A stretch of DNA of 64,000 nt from Viscum album (taxonomy: Eukaryota; Streptophyta; Magnoliopsida; Santalales; Viscaceae): assembly GCA_963277665.1 (NCBI GenBank), contig OY728152.1, forward strand, positions 1,189,484,357 to 1,189,548,356, in the 5' to 3' direction. Both the position numbers and the translations under genes were made by a program. Numbering within the stretch: position 1 is the first letter of the stretch; the number at the start of each line of letters is the position of its first letter. Below, in pieces: positions 33,201-45,680 of this stretch. The notes below the pieces were generated by a model. That model saw only the letters and a list, made by a program, of their open reading frames with translations. It ran no database searches and was not told the origin of the DNA.

Positions 33201-35336
33201 ACCATGACAGTGTATATCATACATAGTGCTTCGTGAAGAAGAAGGAGAATTATGTGTGTAGACCTTCATACTTGGTTTACTTTGAAGAAGATCTTGTGCA
33301 AAGTATACATTGGGTGATCCACTATTGGGTGTGAAGTAATATCACACATGAGGCATAATATTTCACATTTACCTATATCTATTTGTGTGTAGTAAATGTG
33401 AACATTATGTGTGTGTGAATATTTTAATAAGGATGCATACATTGAAAAAGTAGTATACAGTATAAGAAAGCTTCCATGCATACATATGCATTGAGTATCC
33501 AATAGTGGATAGTGTGTGTATAAATAAAAATATTTGAGGTAGTTTGCAGTGAATGTGAAAGTGAACTAATCACTATAGAAATAGATGGTGAGTGTATCTG
33601 TGCATTCATTATGTAATACTTACATTCACATGCAATAACACTTGCCTAAGAAAATTTTGAGATGAACATGCATAGTTTTATACATGCATGATGATTGATA
33701 AATGAACATTTGATATACTTTTCATGTATAGTGAGAATTGAAATTTTGGAAACTGAAGCCTTGTGAAATTAAAAAGAAAGATTATTAAGTAATCAGTGAG
33801 ATGAGATATGTTCAGATCAGTTGATGATTAGTGGATAGTGAGCAAGACCTTACATTTGTTTATAAATTGTTGAAGTTCTTGAATATTGTATGTAAGTAGA
33901 TAATTTTATTTAGTTTGTTTGTGGATAAATACATCATCTTGAGGTAGTTAAAAATTAGTCTTTAGCTGAAAAAGATCATTCTTTCAGAGGATCATATCTT
34001 GTGTGACTCAATATTAGTGGAAGAATACAGTGGGACTCTGAAATAGAAGAAGTCTCTAGTGGGACTCTGTATTAGATCGGTGAGATACTCGTAACTCTAT
34101 AAGATGCAGTATAATGATCCTTTTGTGTGACTCAGGGGGTCACTGGTGTAGGTGAGAACTTGTAAACTCTAGTGGGACTCTAGAGAAGAACACTATAGGA
34201 CATAGTGTTGATGGGAATGAGACTTTACCTGGTTGTAACCATTCACATATAGTAAAAAAATTGTAACTATAGAGTATAACTAGTTACAATAGGGACATAG
34301 GTCTCAGTAACAAACCTTTTAAAAAACCCTATGTGTTGTGATTTCTTTTTATTGTTTCTTGTAGGAATAGGAAGAGATTTAATGATGAGGGTTTGAGACT
34401 TTAATAATTTATAGAGGTTGGATTAAAAAGAAATAATTTGTAAAATAGTCTACCACTATTCTCCGACCCCCCATCAATGGTACCTAACTTATCCTTAGAC
34501 ACTTAAATAAGAAGCTCCTCCTAAGATTTTAGAAGTTCCCACTCGAGGTAAGGGATTCTCATCATCCTCCTCTTTATTCATATACTTTATTTGTACTAAG
34601 ACATTTTATTTCCAATTTTTAAGGATATAATGTGTTTTTACACATCCCTTTACTATCCTTGTGATTTCTATGTAATTAGAGGCTACCTTTCACTCTCATT
34701 AAACCTATCCATGAACATTTATTTACATCCATTATGATACTAAAATTATCCAATGATTTCTCGTGTGAAAATTTTTTATTGTAGATACCCTTTCCCATTT
34801 TCATTCAGGAGTGTTCACCTATTTTTTATCATGAGATACCATATATAGTTCATGAGTTGTTCAAATAATCACACTATGTTATGATGACTTGATGGTTAGA
34901 CTTAAATTATGCTTGTGATGCCATGTTTTATGTTGTTTCCACATTTTTATGTTTACTTGATGTTATCATCTTATATCATGCTTTGATGTTCATTTTTATG
35001 ATTCTCTCGCTTTTGTGTCATCTTGATATGCCTCTTGACTCACAAGTATTAATTTCATCATGTTATTCTTTGATTAATCCCTTACTGGGCTTTATAGCTC
35101 ACCCCTTTTATATTGTATGTCCCCAGGTTATCCCATGTATTATTAGAAGATAAATGGAATTAAAGGGAATTTTGTTTATTTTTTAAATAAAGTTATTGTA
35201 TCCACATTTCAAGATAAGGTGGTATTTACCTAATTTCACAAAAAAACTAGACATATTATTCTTTTAGTATTATGTTATGTGAATATTTATGTAATAAATC
35301 ATGAAATAAAGTGTATAAAATATAAGTGTTGTCACA
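30259..35336 (+). repeat. 3' LTR of element E, interrupted
   Basis: Starts TGTAATGACTC at 30259 after a purine-rich AAGTGAGGAATGA and ends TTGTCACA at 35336. The first 0.8 kb has no partner in the window because that part of the 5' LTR is missing. From about 31040 it matches 22474-24040. An unrelated block of about 2.7 kb interrupts it between about 31790 and 34510. Without that block the LTR is about 2.4 kb. Confidence 0.75.
31790..34500. mobile_element. G: unclassified insertion in the 3' LTR of element E
   Basis: LTR homology stops near 31760-31790 and resumes near 34510 (CTCCTCCTAAGATTTTAGAAG, matching 23033). Similar words CTCCCAAGGTTTT (31756) and CTCCTAAGATTTT (34519) flank the block and could be an imperfect target duplication. 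Inside are GGTTCAATGTGGGACATTAT at about 32373, three copies of AGTGGGACTCT at about 34028, 34055 and 34164, and TTCTCCGACCCCCCATC near its end, which resembles Copia-type repeats. Short minus-strand frames (32428-32628, 32965-33165) have no recognised domain. Class and borders are uncertain. Confidence 0.4.
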
Positions 35337-35876
35337 TTTAGTTACCTCGAAATTGGGTATACGGTAATGATGGTCATTAATGATGATTTTTGTTCTAGAA
35401 ATGTGAAGGTCGTAAATTAACTTTCAGTGGAGTTAGATCCATGGTTGATGAATCTGGAGATGGAACTGGTGAGATTAGAGTCAAAAATTACAAAGTTGGT
35501 GAGATTCCAAGGTGAAGTTACATTCGGTCCGAAAAGTCAAATAAACATCATGTATTCCAAAGAACACACATCATGTATTCTCTTTGTTTGAATAGGAGAG
35601 GTTTTCCACCTGAGTTAAATAATATATTGTGGTTTTGTAGTCCCACACATAGTGTGACTCTACCAGGCTAGCTGATTCATATTCATAGAGAACACGCCCA
35701 AGACCCTAGGTAGTCCCATAAGCTTTGTGTCTAAAATAACACACCATGTAAATGGTTTTTTACATTCCATGTTGGGAATCGACACATGGCCAGCTGGAGA
35801 CTTGTAAGTACACCCCGTGTACACCAAGGGACACACCGTTTACATTTTCTAGGATACTCTACCTTTTTGATCTCCT
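35337..35876. other. Interval between elements E and C
   Basis: Non-coding. It contains words such as CACACCATGTAAATGG and GTACACCCCGTGTACACC at 35744-35828 that recall the GTAC-rich zone of the element D LTR (44580-44940), so it is probably an LTR fragment of a related family. Nothing else recognised. Confidence 0.35.
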
Positions 35877-37480
35877 TGAAAGATCCAATATTTTCAATAA
35901 TTTTACCTTCAATTTAAATGGTTTAAACCCTTAAAAGTTTTATTTTAGGGTAAATTGTTACATTTTATGGTTTTAGAAGTATTTTGATCATAATTGTGAA
36001 AATGGATTATTTTTGGAATTTTAATTATTTTAAGTCAGTTTTTTATTTCAACCACAATTTTTTTACATTGATCTAAATTATAAAATTATTTTTTAGAGGA
36101 TTCAATTTTCATTGGGATCCATTTCATTAAACTAGAACAAGATCTAAATCCATAATTTTGAGGCCCAAAAGAAGCTCCCAATTTAGGACTTGGAATTTCT
36201 GCCAAACTCTGGAGAAATTTGAATATGTGCCTATATCTCAAAAAATACAGATCCAATTGAGATGAAATTTTACATGTGTAAATAGAACATATGGAAGAAT
36301 ATTTTTTATTTATTTTTTCACACATGATTTTGGATCTTTCAAGTACATCAATTCATTGGAACTGGGTGTATTGGAATATGAAGATTCATCCAGGATAGAG
36401 TAATTTAATAGGGTAAAAGGAATATAACCTTTTATACTCATAGAATTGTCAGTCAGTGTAGGATTTATATGTGAACAAATTTCAAGAAGAAAAATTTTCC
36501 ATATTCACTCATAAAATGTGTCTACTGCATGAAAAAATCTGGAGGAAATATTTTGAGCCAAAAAAATTTACCCCTCTTTCCTATAAATGTACAACTTCTC
36601 TTACATTTAAAGGAGTTATGAATTTTTCATTTTCTACGTAGGGAATTTTTTAAGGAATATTTTTCTACTATTTTATTATATATTAGTCTTATTTTTCTAT
36701 CATTATTTCATTTTTATATTTTTTTTTTCTTTATCCCAACATGATTCTTGTCAACTCTATGAACATGGAGAACTAAATATCACTATTTTTCGAGGGGGGA
36801 AGTGGTGATATTTGAGTTTTTTTCACATCAATGTGTTCTTATAATTTTATTCTATAATTTTAGTTGTGGTTAAACTAATTATGGTTTTGGATTTTTCCCC
36901 TTTTCCCTACCACTAACTTCCTCCTTCTATTTATCTATATTCCTCTCCTTCATCATTACAATATTGAATACGGTGTAGTAGAATTATGGTGGTGATGTTT
37001 GGTGAATAGATCTCCTAGATATATTTCGAGAGAGTATTACCCCACATGCATATATCTTGGTTCGGGGTAGAAATATTTTTAATAGAAGGGTTTTATGTGA
37101 TATATTTTTATCACTAAATTGAGTATGATTATGATTCATTTCTTTAAGAATAATGATTATTTCATCATGAACCCCTAAAAATAGTAGTCTTTCCTATTAA
37201 TTATTTGTGTGTTGTGTTCATATTTATATGTATTGGATTATTATTTATATATGAATAACATATTAATTATGAACCCCCAAATCATATATTAGTATTATAC
37301 TTAGTAGTATATTTTATTTATAAATAGTGACAATAAAATTGTGTTTTTTTTATATACCCACTCAAGATCAAACCTAGGATGAACATTATGATTCATTCTT
37401 AATAAAATAAGAAATATATGTTGAAGTGGTATTCATTAAAAATACCACTCATTAATTTGGATCTATTTATAAGGAATAAC
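35877..37480 (+). repeat. 5' LTR of element C
   Basis: Pairs with 40259-41860. Shared blocks include CCAATATTTTCAATAATTTT (35886 and 40266), AATGGATTATTTTTGGAATT (36000, 40384 with one change), TTAGTAGTATATTTTAT (37301, 41688) and ATCA..CCTAGG (37368, 41758). The right border is approximate. Confidence 0.7.
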
Positions 37481-37542
37481 AACACTTGCAAAAATTGTTT
37501 TCATAATAAAATAAAAAATCATAAATTATAAAAAAAATTCCC

Positions 37543-38148
37543 ATGATATTTTCAAATTTTGATTATTATGAATGGACTAAAGACTCTCAGGTTCCAAAAG
37601 AATAATTTTATAATGATCTTGAATCCTTTTTCAAAAGGATTAGTGAGATAAATAAAAACATAGAGAGGGAAATATAGTTGATAACTAAATATGTATATGC
37701 ATACCAGGAGTAGTAGCAGGATCAAGAACTGAAACCAATGGTTGAAGAAATAGTCCTAATCATTTTTCATGTTGAAGAAATTAAGGAGGCCTGAAAGAAA
37801 TTAATTTAATATCCATTCAACCATGCTCAACAATTTCTCAAGAAGGTATCAATAAAAGACATTCCAGATGATGTAATTATGGGAGATCAAAATGAATTAT
37901 ATAAGTATTGGTTAGATGTTATAAAAGATGAAAAGGTAAGTAATTTACCCAAATGTGAAAATGAAAAATCAACACCTCTCTATATCTCTATTTATTTGAA
38001 ATATGATGATGAATATTCACCTATTGATACTGAGTTTCCAATGTCTTTTCTAGATGATATGAATTTCCTAGATGACATACTTGAAAGGGAATATTTCTTT
38101 ATTGATGCTTCATTTTTTAATCTTATTAAAGATGAATTTCTTTTATAA
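37543..38148 (+). pseudogene. Unrecognised broken ORF in element C
   Basis: One frame of about 200 codons from ATG 37543, with about six in-frame stops in its first half and open from 37879 to 38148. It reads FDYYEWTKDSQVPKE, then DLESFFKRISEINKNIE, then EYSPIDTEFPMSFLDDMNFL. The product would be acidic and polar, with no domain I can name. By position directly after the 5' LTR it might be a gag-like or accessory ORF of a non-autonomous Athila/Tat element; that is inference only. A second open stretch, 38305-38517, has no recognised domain. Confidence 0.4.
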
Positions 38149-40258
38149 TTATCCTTTTCTAAAATTTCTAATATAGCATGCATGGAGTGGGAATTAGATG
38201 TTAAGGAAGAGACCACAAAAGTGGTGATGATTTAAGAACAATAATAATAGTTTAATGATCATTTGATGATACTACTACCTCCCATGTAACAACATTCATG
38301 TCATATGGATGAAGAATTGTATAAGTCAATAAGGAGAACCCCCATCTTTTTTCCTCAAACTTTGGTCCTAAAATTCTATATTTATAATATCTTAAGGTTT
38401 GGAAATTTCCTTATATTCTTTAAGGGTTTTCATTCTTGGTTTCTACTCATGGAAACTGATAAATGTCACATGTGGTGGTTTATCTCAAATAAACCACATC
38501 CACCTTCTGATTGCAGATAATCCACTATAACTGTCTAAGGGTATTAAAAATATAGCACCTTCTTGGGGGTCTACCCCAAGATTTATCCCTTTTATTTCCC
38601 CTTTCCCTTTTTTTCTTTATTTTTCTAATGTTTGTTTTTTTCTTTCTTTCCTATAGTTTTAAAGTGGTATCATCTAGGATCTTAACTCAAGGCTTCCAAA
38701 AAAATAAATTAGGATGTGTCTCTATTTTTTTATTTGTTTTCCAATTAAAATTATATGTGAAATGATTTCTTGATATAATTTGAACTAAAAATAGTGTAGT
38801 AAATAGAATAAGTGTGGGAGGTGGGATATTAACCTGTGTATTTCCTTTTTTCAGGTTTTGATTTTTATTTTTTTATGCTTTTAGGAATCTTAAGTTGAAT
38901 CGAATGCTTTTAAAAAATCGAAAAATATTTGAATTTTTATCACATTACTTTATTTTAATATTAGATTATTTAAATTATTTTTTAATGTATTTTTTTCCTA
39001 ATTTCAATTTTCTCATTTGATTAAGTTTGATTGAATGTGAAACTCATGTGCACTAGTACTGTCCAAATTGAAAATCTTACAGAACCTGAGAGGTTTCTAA
39101 ATTGTTTTGAAATCTTCTTTATATTTCTATTTTTATTGAGATACTTGAGATTTTTGTATGATCAATAAATTTTTGTTTTCCTATTTTTCAATTCTATTAG
39201 AGATCTTGGAATGTGTTAAGTATGATTGGGGTGGAACTTTGAAATCCCATTTTATATTCAACTCTTATTTTGGCCTAACTTTACATCTGAACTTTATTAA
39301 TCCCTTATTATCCATGAAATTCATTGTTAGGAAGCCACATTACAATCCATTTATCCATTTACAAAATCTTATAGATTTTAAATGCATGATTATTATTGAA
39401 CTCAAGTGTGGAGGGGGGGTTTTTTGTGTTGTGATAATTTTAAGAATTTGTTTGAGCTGAATTTAAAGTTCTATCATATTTATTATTACTTTGGTGGAAT
39501 AAATTTTATGATAGAAATATGGATGGGTGGCCTAAAATATCATTATAAATATGGGTTGGAAGTTCAATGATGCTTGAATATCAAAAGTTTCATCTATTTT
39601 CCTTAAAATATGATTCTAAAGAGAGATTCTAAATCTGAAATCAAGTTAAAACAATACTAAAAATAAGGGAAAAGAGGGAATAAATTGATCATTGGTGATT
39701 AAATTCCAAGTGTGAACTTCTCAAAGAAAGAATTAGGAGTTTGGAGGTGATTATTTTTTGAGATGATTTAGGAGCACACCATTCTTGAGCAAAGATATTT
39801 TCATTCATTTACTTCACTTTAGATATTAACCCTCTTATTCTTCCTCATTTATTTTTACATTAAAAACTTGGAAAATATTAGCCTCAAAACAACCCATGAA
39901 AAAGGCCTCTTGATTGTCACATTTGTGACTCTTGGAAGTTAGCATACTATAAGATAGAAAGCCTATGGAGATATCACTTGTTCTTAAGAATGAGAAAAAC
40001 TCCACAATAAAATTCCTTGAGTAAAGAGAGAAATGTTTTTCTAGGGATGTAGGAATGACTTGTACATGAGGATTAACAAATAATTGAAATTATTTTTTTG
40101 ATTTTTGATGAGTTATGGAATTTTTATCCATGTAGCAAGGCATAATATTTCCTTATATGTGACAACTGAGTAGTGTTGTTATTTATGCTTTGGGAAGTTT
40201 GTTTTGACCTTGTTATAATATGATTTATCATGGGTGAAATGTGTAAGTGTAGGGGAAT
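38149..40258. other. Non-coding interior of element C
   Basis: AT-rich DNA with the AAGTGTGGGAGG block at about 38810. It ends in a polypurine tract, GTGTAGGGGAA, at 40249-40259. No pol sequence recognised. Confidence 0.5.
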
Positions 40259-41860
40259 TACGATAGCCAATATTTTCAATAATTTTAATTTAAATTTAAA
40301 TGTTTTAATCCCAATAAAAGTTTAATTTTGGGGGTAATTATCACATTTTTTGGATTTAGAATTATTTTGAGATTAATTTTGAAAATGGATAATTTTTGGA
40401 ATTTTAATTATTTTAATTCACTTTTGAATTTTGGTCTCAACATTTTCTACACTAATCCAAATTGAAACATTGTTTTTTTATGATTCAATTTTTTTGGGAT
40501 TAATTTCTATCAATTGGACTAGGATTTGAATCTATCATTTTGAGGCCCAAAAGAATCTCACAAGTCAGGCGTTGGAATAAGTTCCTAGATCTGGAGAAAT
40601 TTGAAGATTTGTTATATCTCATAAAATATTGGCCTAGTTGAACTAAAATTTTACATGGAGAAATAGGACATCTATAGGAACATTTTTTCTTGTGTTGTAA
40701 ATGGGTTATTTTATTTATTTCAAGTTTATAAATTCATTAGAACACAATTAATTGGAATATTAAGAGTCTTCTAGGATGGAATAATTTTTGAGAGTAAATG
40801 GATTGTAGATTTTTATATTCATGGAAAAATAAGCTGAAATTTTGTGAGTCTATTGTGGAGAGAAATTTTTAGAACTTTCAATAAAAAAACATTGTCCAAA
40901 TTATTTCATTAAATGGTTCTACCATATTCTAAATTCTAGATGATATATTTAGAGCCAAATTTTTCACCCCTCTTTTCTATAATGTACACCTCCTCTTTCA
41001 TTCAAAGGAGTTAGGAATTTTTCATTTTTTAAGTAGGGAGTTGATGCTATAATATTTTTGTACTATTTTAATTTATATTATTCTTATTTTTCTCCCATTT
41101 TTAATTTTTATGTTTTTTGATTCTCCCACCATGATTCTTTTCAACTCTGTGAAAATGAAGAATGAACTATCACTATTGTTCAAGGGGGTAAGCGATGATA
41201 TTTTAGTTTCTTGCACATTAATGCATTATCATAATTTTATTCTAAGATTTTAGTGGTGGTAAAATAAATTAGGGCGTACGATTTTTCCCTTTCCCCTCTC
41301 ATTGAATTCCTCCTCCTATTTATATATATTATTATTATTCATCATTGTAATGTTGCATAAGATGGAGTAGCATTGTGATGGTGATGTGTGGCGAAGAGAT
41401 CTACTAGCCATACTTCAAGAGAGAGTTAACCTACATTCAAATATCTTAGTGTGGGATAGTAACACTTTTAATATAAGAGTGTGGTGTTATGTATTTTTAA
41501 CACTATAATGAGTGTTATTATAGGTCATTTCTTTAAGAATAATGATTATTTCACCGTAAACCCCTAAGAATAATAGTATTTCATCTAGATTATTTGTGAT
41601 TTTTTTCATATTTATTTATTTTATTTATTATTTATATATTAATAACATATGAATTATGAATCCCTAACCCACTACATTATAATTACACTTAGTAGTATAT
41701 TTTATCTATCAATAGTGATAATAGAAATTTAGTGTTGTGTGATCTCCCTCCCTGAGATCAGCCCTAGGGTGTGCAATATGCTGCATTCTTAGAAAAATAG
41801 GTAACATATATTGGATTCATAAAAAATAATGCTTATCACTATTTATCTAGGACTCATATT
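40259..41860 (+). repeat. 3' LTR of element C
   Basis: Starts TACGATAGCC, where the 5' LTR has TGAAAGATCC, so the terminal TG has become TA. Homology to the 5' LTR runs to about 41860. Confidence 0.7.
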
Positions 41861-43010
41861 TGAGAATGTGAGTAGTATATTCTAAGAATAATTCCATATA
41901 GGATGTGATGGTGGCCTTTATTTTGACACCTGAAATACAATTTGAGGTGATGTGGGTAGGACACTTCTTCTTTCAATGCTTGGCTAAAGAAAATTCTTAG
42001 GCATTATCATCAAAGTGATAAAGGGTTTGATACCCCCTTGATGTTTGGGTTTTCCAAAGCGTTGTTCCCCCATATCATATGTACTGGTAGATTCAGTACC
42101 CCCCCCCCCCCCAACACACACACACACATTATAGGGGCATGGGTCCTCTATCTACAGAGTTAGTACTCCCTCATCGTTGAACCCCAACAGGGAGCGATAC
42201 TTCCACTGGAGTCAGTACTCCCTTAGTTGTGGTACCCATCGGTAAGGTGTAGGTACTCTATTCGGATTCTCATGAGGTTGTGTGTGGTGCTTGTATTTAG
42301 AGATAGGCTATGTGGAGATTCTAAAAGACTCATCATTATTAGTTGGTTATGAAGATTAATATTCCTCTATATTCAATTGGGGTTTCTTTATGAGAATATC
42401 TACTGTTGGTTTTATTTTCCCCCCATTGTATTGTGGGTAAAGTTGAATTTTTTATTATATTGTTTCCCCATTGGTTTTTGTGGATTCCATCTGGGAATGT
42501 ATATATTCACCCTTGTATGGGCTTTGAATGCATGTTTCGTGTCCTAAATAGATGAAAAATAGTTGGTCGGTGGTGTGGGAAGGCCTGATGTAGCTGGAGC
42601 TTAGCAGTACTCAGTGAGGGTGGTCACAGCTTGGTGGTTGATATCTAAAATCATGATCAAGACCTTCCACCTCATCATATATTAGGTTGGGACTCCCTTT
42701 ATTTTGGTTGGGAATTTATTTTTCCTGTTTCATACAATGGTTATATTTATATTATTATACTCTAGTTTTTTTAGAGGTTGTTACATGCATCTCTTTCCTC
42801 TTGGATAAGTACAGTCTTTTATCCTACATGGTTGCGACATACATTGAGGTGTGCATGTGTACAAGTTCATTAGGATAGGGACTCTAATTTGTGATATATT
42901 CTTACTCGGCACTAGTATTTCTCCCCTATCCTACTGGAGACAGGCTTGGGGTTCCACACTCAGCCTGCTGCCGGTCCAGGTGGGGCCTCGATGGGTTGGG
43001 TCATGAAGCT
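41861..43010 (+). mobile_element. J: LTR end related to element I
   Basis: Non-coding DNA ending GATGGGTTGGGTCATGA near 43005, close to the end of element I. Earlier parts (TATATATTCACCCTTGTATG at about 42497; TTATTTTGGTTGGGAATTTA near 42700) recall 2000-2180. Its left part has CAGTACTCCCTTAG-type short repeats at 42150-42225. No primer site follows. The left border is not resolved. Confidence 0.4.
42099..42127. repeat. Poly(C) followed by (CA)n microsatellite
   Basis: A run of about 14 C followed by AACACACACACACACA. Confidence 0.9.
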
Positions 43011-43042
43011 TGGTTCAATGACCTACAATCTTTATACGTAAT

Positions 43043-43582
43043 TGTTAGAGTTTGTTCCCTAGAACCAACTTATATGTAATTTATGATAACTTGTATTCAT
43101 AGTTTTTAATATTAATAAAATTATTATCATGTCATTATTGTTCTTCTTTGTACTATAATATGTGATAATTTCCTAAGAGTAGTTGTCACACTAAAAGGTA
43201 ATAGTAGTTCCCTGCTATGATAAGATCTAATAAGTGCTACGAAAATATTCTTAAATATATGTTATATTACCAGATGATATAATTTTAGGGACACATATGA
43301 TATATTCTATCAGGGGTGGAGACTCATAGTACTTTAGATCACCTTCCCATAGTGTACATCCTTGATAATATATAGTATAGGATATTATGAGAACGATACC
43401 GTCCAGTAAGAAATCTGCAATTATATGTGTCATTTGATGTTCCTATATTTTAATGTGTTCATTTATCCTTATACTTTAATATTATTATTAATCAGTATTA
43501 TGAGTTGCATACTTTGATGTAATGACGAAAACTATGACAACATATGTTCGAAGTGAGGTAGGATGTGTTGGGTGTATCACGA
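43043..43582 (+). mobile_element. Possible small Copia-like solo LTR
   Basis: Begins TGTTAGAGTTTGTTCCCTAG, the usual opening of a common plant Copia-type LTR, followed by an AATAAA-like AT-rich stretch. GTAAT occurs just before it (43038-43042) and at 43583-43587, a possible target duplication. The right end reads CACGA, not CA, so the border is doubtful. Confidence 0.3.
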
Positions 43583-44060
43583 GTAATATTGCATTAATGA
43601 ATAATACGGGAAATAATTTATTCATTATATTCTTTAATATAATTTTATATCTCAATCCCTTTGATTTAAATGATATATTGTAAGGACTCATGTTTTTTCG
43701 TACTGGGTTTTTTAACAGAAATTTGAATTTTACTATCGGATACTTATAAGGGGTAAAATGATATTTTCCCTAAGAGAGTGATCTCGGATAAATTTTCCAA
43801 ACACTCTATTGGTATTTAAATAGGGTGTTTACCCTAGGATAGAAGTTTGGTGGAAATCTAATCTGTTCGAATTTTAGAAGAATAATTAATATTTAATATT
43901 TAATAAATTAAATATTAAATTGTTCGTGCAAGTTTTTTTGGTGATATATTTTGAATACAGCATCGGATTAAGATTATTTCTCTTATATTAAGTCCAAAAT
44001 TCAGTGTTTTACCTAGGTATGGCATAAACTAAGGTCATCCATTGGGGCAGGCTAGGGGTC

Positions 44061-44172
44061 CCTTTTCTTTTGTTTTCTTTTCTTTTCTTTTTCTTTTCTT
44101 TTTCTTTTCTTTTTCTTCTTTTTCTTTTCTTTTTCTTCCTTTTCTTTTTTTTTATTTTCCTTTCTTCCCTTT
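44061..44172 (+). repeat. Polypyrimidine (TTTTC)n tract in the D 5' LTR
   Basis: About 110 bases of C and T only, nearly pure TTTTCTTTTC-type units. The equivalent tract in the 3' LTR is shorter (59905-59963). A Lys/Glu-rich minus-strand frame over it is an artefact. Confidence 0.85.
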
Positions 44173-45268
44173 GGATTATCACGCATGCCTTAAGGATTCC
44201 CCATTCATGTGACCTAATAGAGAAAATAGGGAGTGTTAGAGATAAAGATAGAGAAGTAGGAATATAGGTACAATCGTAGATCTCTCGATGCACTGGATCG
44301 ACATGCGACAACCGTGGACTGCGGATTTGAGTGAAGCTTCAGTTTTTTCCTCCAAAAGGTAGTTTGTTTTTAAGATTTACCACTAATCCCCTTATATTCT
44401 TCTTTTTCAAGTTTTTAAACCCCTATTATGCTTTATTATGGTCTCTTTTGGAAGGATCTATTGATTTGGGGGTGAAAACGGAGGTTTCAAGCGATCCAGA
44501 GGTTTTTCGTTTGGGAAAATCAGGCTACACAGCATGTGGTTTGGGGTGAAATGTCATATGTTATTCCTATTTGAGAAATATGAAGTTTTATAAGTACACA
44601 TCATCTACTATGTTGTACGTGTTGTGTACTGGGTCTCAGTTGTTTAGTCGAGTACCCAGTCAGACTACCCATATAGGGGTATATGGTCAGGTAAAGTATA
44701 TGGCCAGACCCCATGTCGGAAGCATGTCATGTAAAAGTACATGACTTGTCCTAGTACATGGCTAGGACAGTTGAGATACATAGGTAGGTAACCCATATGG
44801 GGTACATGCCATTTTCTTTCCTTTCAAATCATGTACCTAGGGCATTTGCATGCCCAGTCTAACAAGAGTACACACCTATGTGGGGCTTTGGGAGTACACA
44901 CCGTGTACTTTGGGAGACACGTCGTGTTCTACACCTTGTAACCCTTTTAAGGTTTTTTATATCTCTTTTACCATGAGTTGGAATTGGAACCATGGGTAGT
45001 CCATTATGAGTATCTTTTCAAATATATTTTGATGGTGAAACCCTTGTTGTGTTTTGAGGACTCCTAGGTGGCATTTCATGATTTTCCTAATGGAGAGGTT
45101 CTTCCTCTAGTAGTTTAATTCAGTGTCTCCTGAGAGTGATACCTTTGATCTAAGATGATCCATGATCTATCTATCTTCAAAAATGCCTTTGTAGATTTTC
45201 TTTGAGGACATCCCCCAAGAGAAATTTTCCCATCTAGCCTATGAGGTCGGGAGACCAATTGATTTTGA

Positions 45269-45680
45269 GGATCCCTTATAGGATTCCTCTAGTTATGTTC
45301 AAACATAAAGGATCCAAAGAAGGATGCATCTACCTTATTTTTGTACCAAGGATCCCTTGAGGGTTGTTTTTGATTATATGATGACTTAGGGAGTCCCTTG
45401 TAGGATCCCTTTACCTGTATTCCATTTTTAGGATCCCATGTAGGATTCCTCTACTTCTTAAGTTATATTGAGGGACCCATGTAGGACTCCTTTTCCTAAG
45501 TACCATTTTGAGGTTCCTGAGTAGGATTCCTTAATTTTCCTACCATTACAGGATCCCACTTAGTATTCCTCTCTTACCTTACACCTAAGGATCTCGAGTA
45601 GTATTTCATAGCTTATGTGTTCACCTTGAAGATCCCCAGTAGGATGCCTCTTCAATTTTTTGACTCGAGGGACCCAGTGG
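45269..45680. repeat. 40-bp tandem repeat in the D 5' LTR
   Basis: GGATCCC-like words recur at about 45269, 45310, 45350, 45390, 45431, 45472, 45512, 45551, 45589, 45630 and 45669, a period of 38-42 bp. Each is followed about six bases later by GTAGGATTCCTCT. About eleven units, moderately diverged. Confidence 0.8.

Larger units (their letters stand above)
22474..35336 (+). mobile_element. Element E: decayed chromovirus (Ty3/Gypsy) with nested insertions
   Basis: LTR homology pairs 22474-24040 with 31040-35336. A primer site complementary to initiator tRNA-Met follows the 5' LTR. Gag, RT, RNase H, integrase and a chromodomain-like tail follow in order, then a purine-rich AAGTGAGGAATGA just before the 3' LTR. 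The left 0.8 kb of the 5' LTR is missing because element A appears to have inserted there. A LINE-like piece interrupts integrase and another insertion interrupts the 3' LTR. Every domain has stops. Confidence 0.75.
35877..41860 (+). mobile_element. Element C: non-autonomous Athila/Tat-like LTR element
   Basis: Two similar LTRs of about 1.6 kb (35877-37480 and 40259-41860) enclose about 2.8 kb. The interior has one broken ORF and no protease, RT or integrase. Purine-rich AAGTGTGGGAGGTGGGA at about 38810 and AAGTGTAGGGGAATT at 40246 recall the 3' region of element A. The right LTR border and the target duplication could not be fixed. Confidence 0.65.

Noticed and set aside
44009..44311. Lys/Glu-rich minus-strand frame and Phe/Leu-rich plus-strand frame
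   Set aside because: Translation of the polypyrimidine tract.
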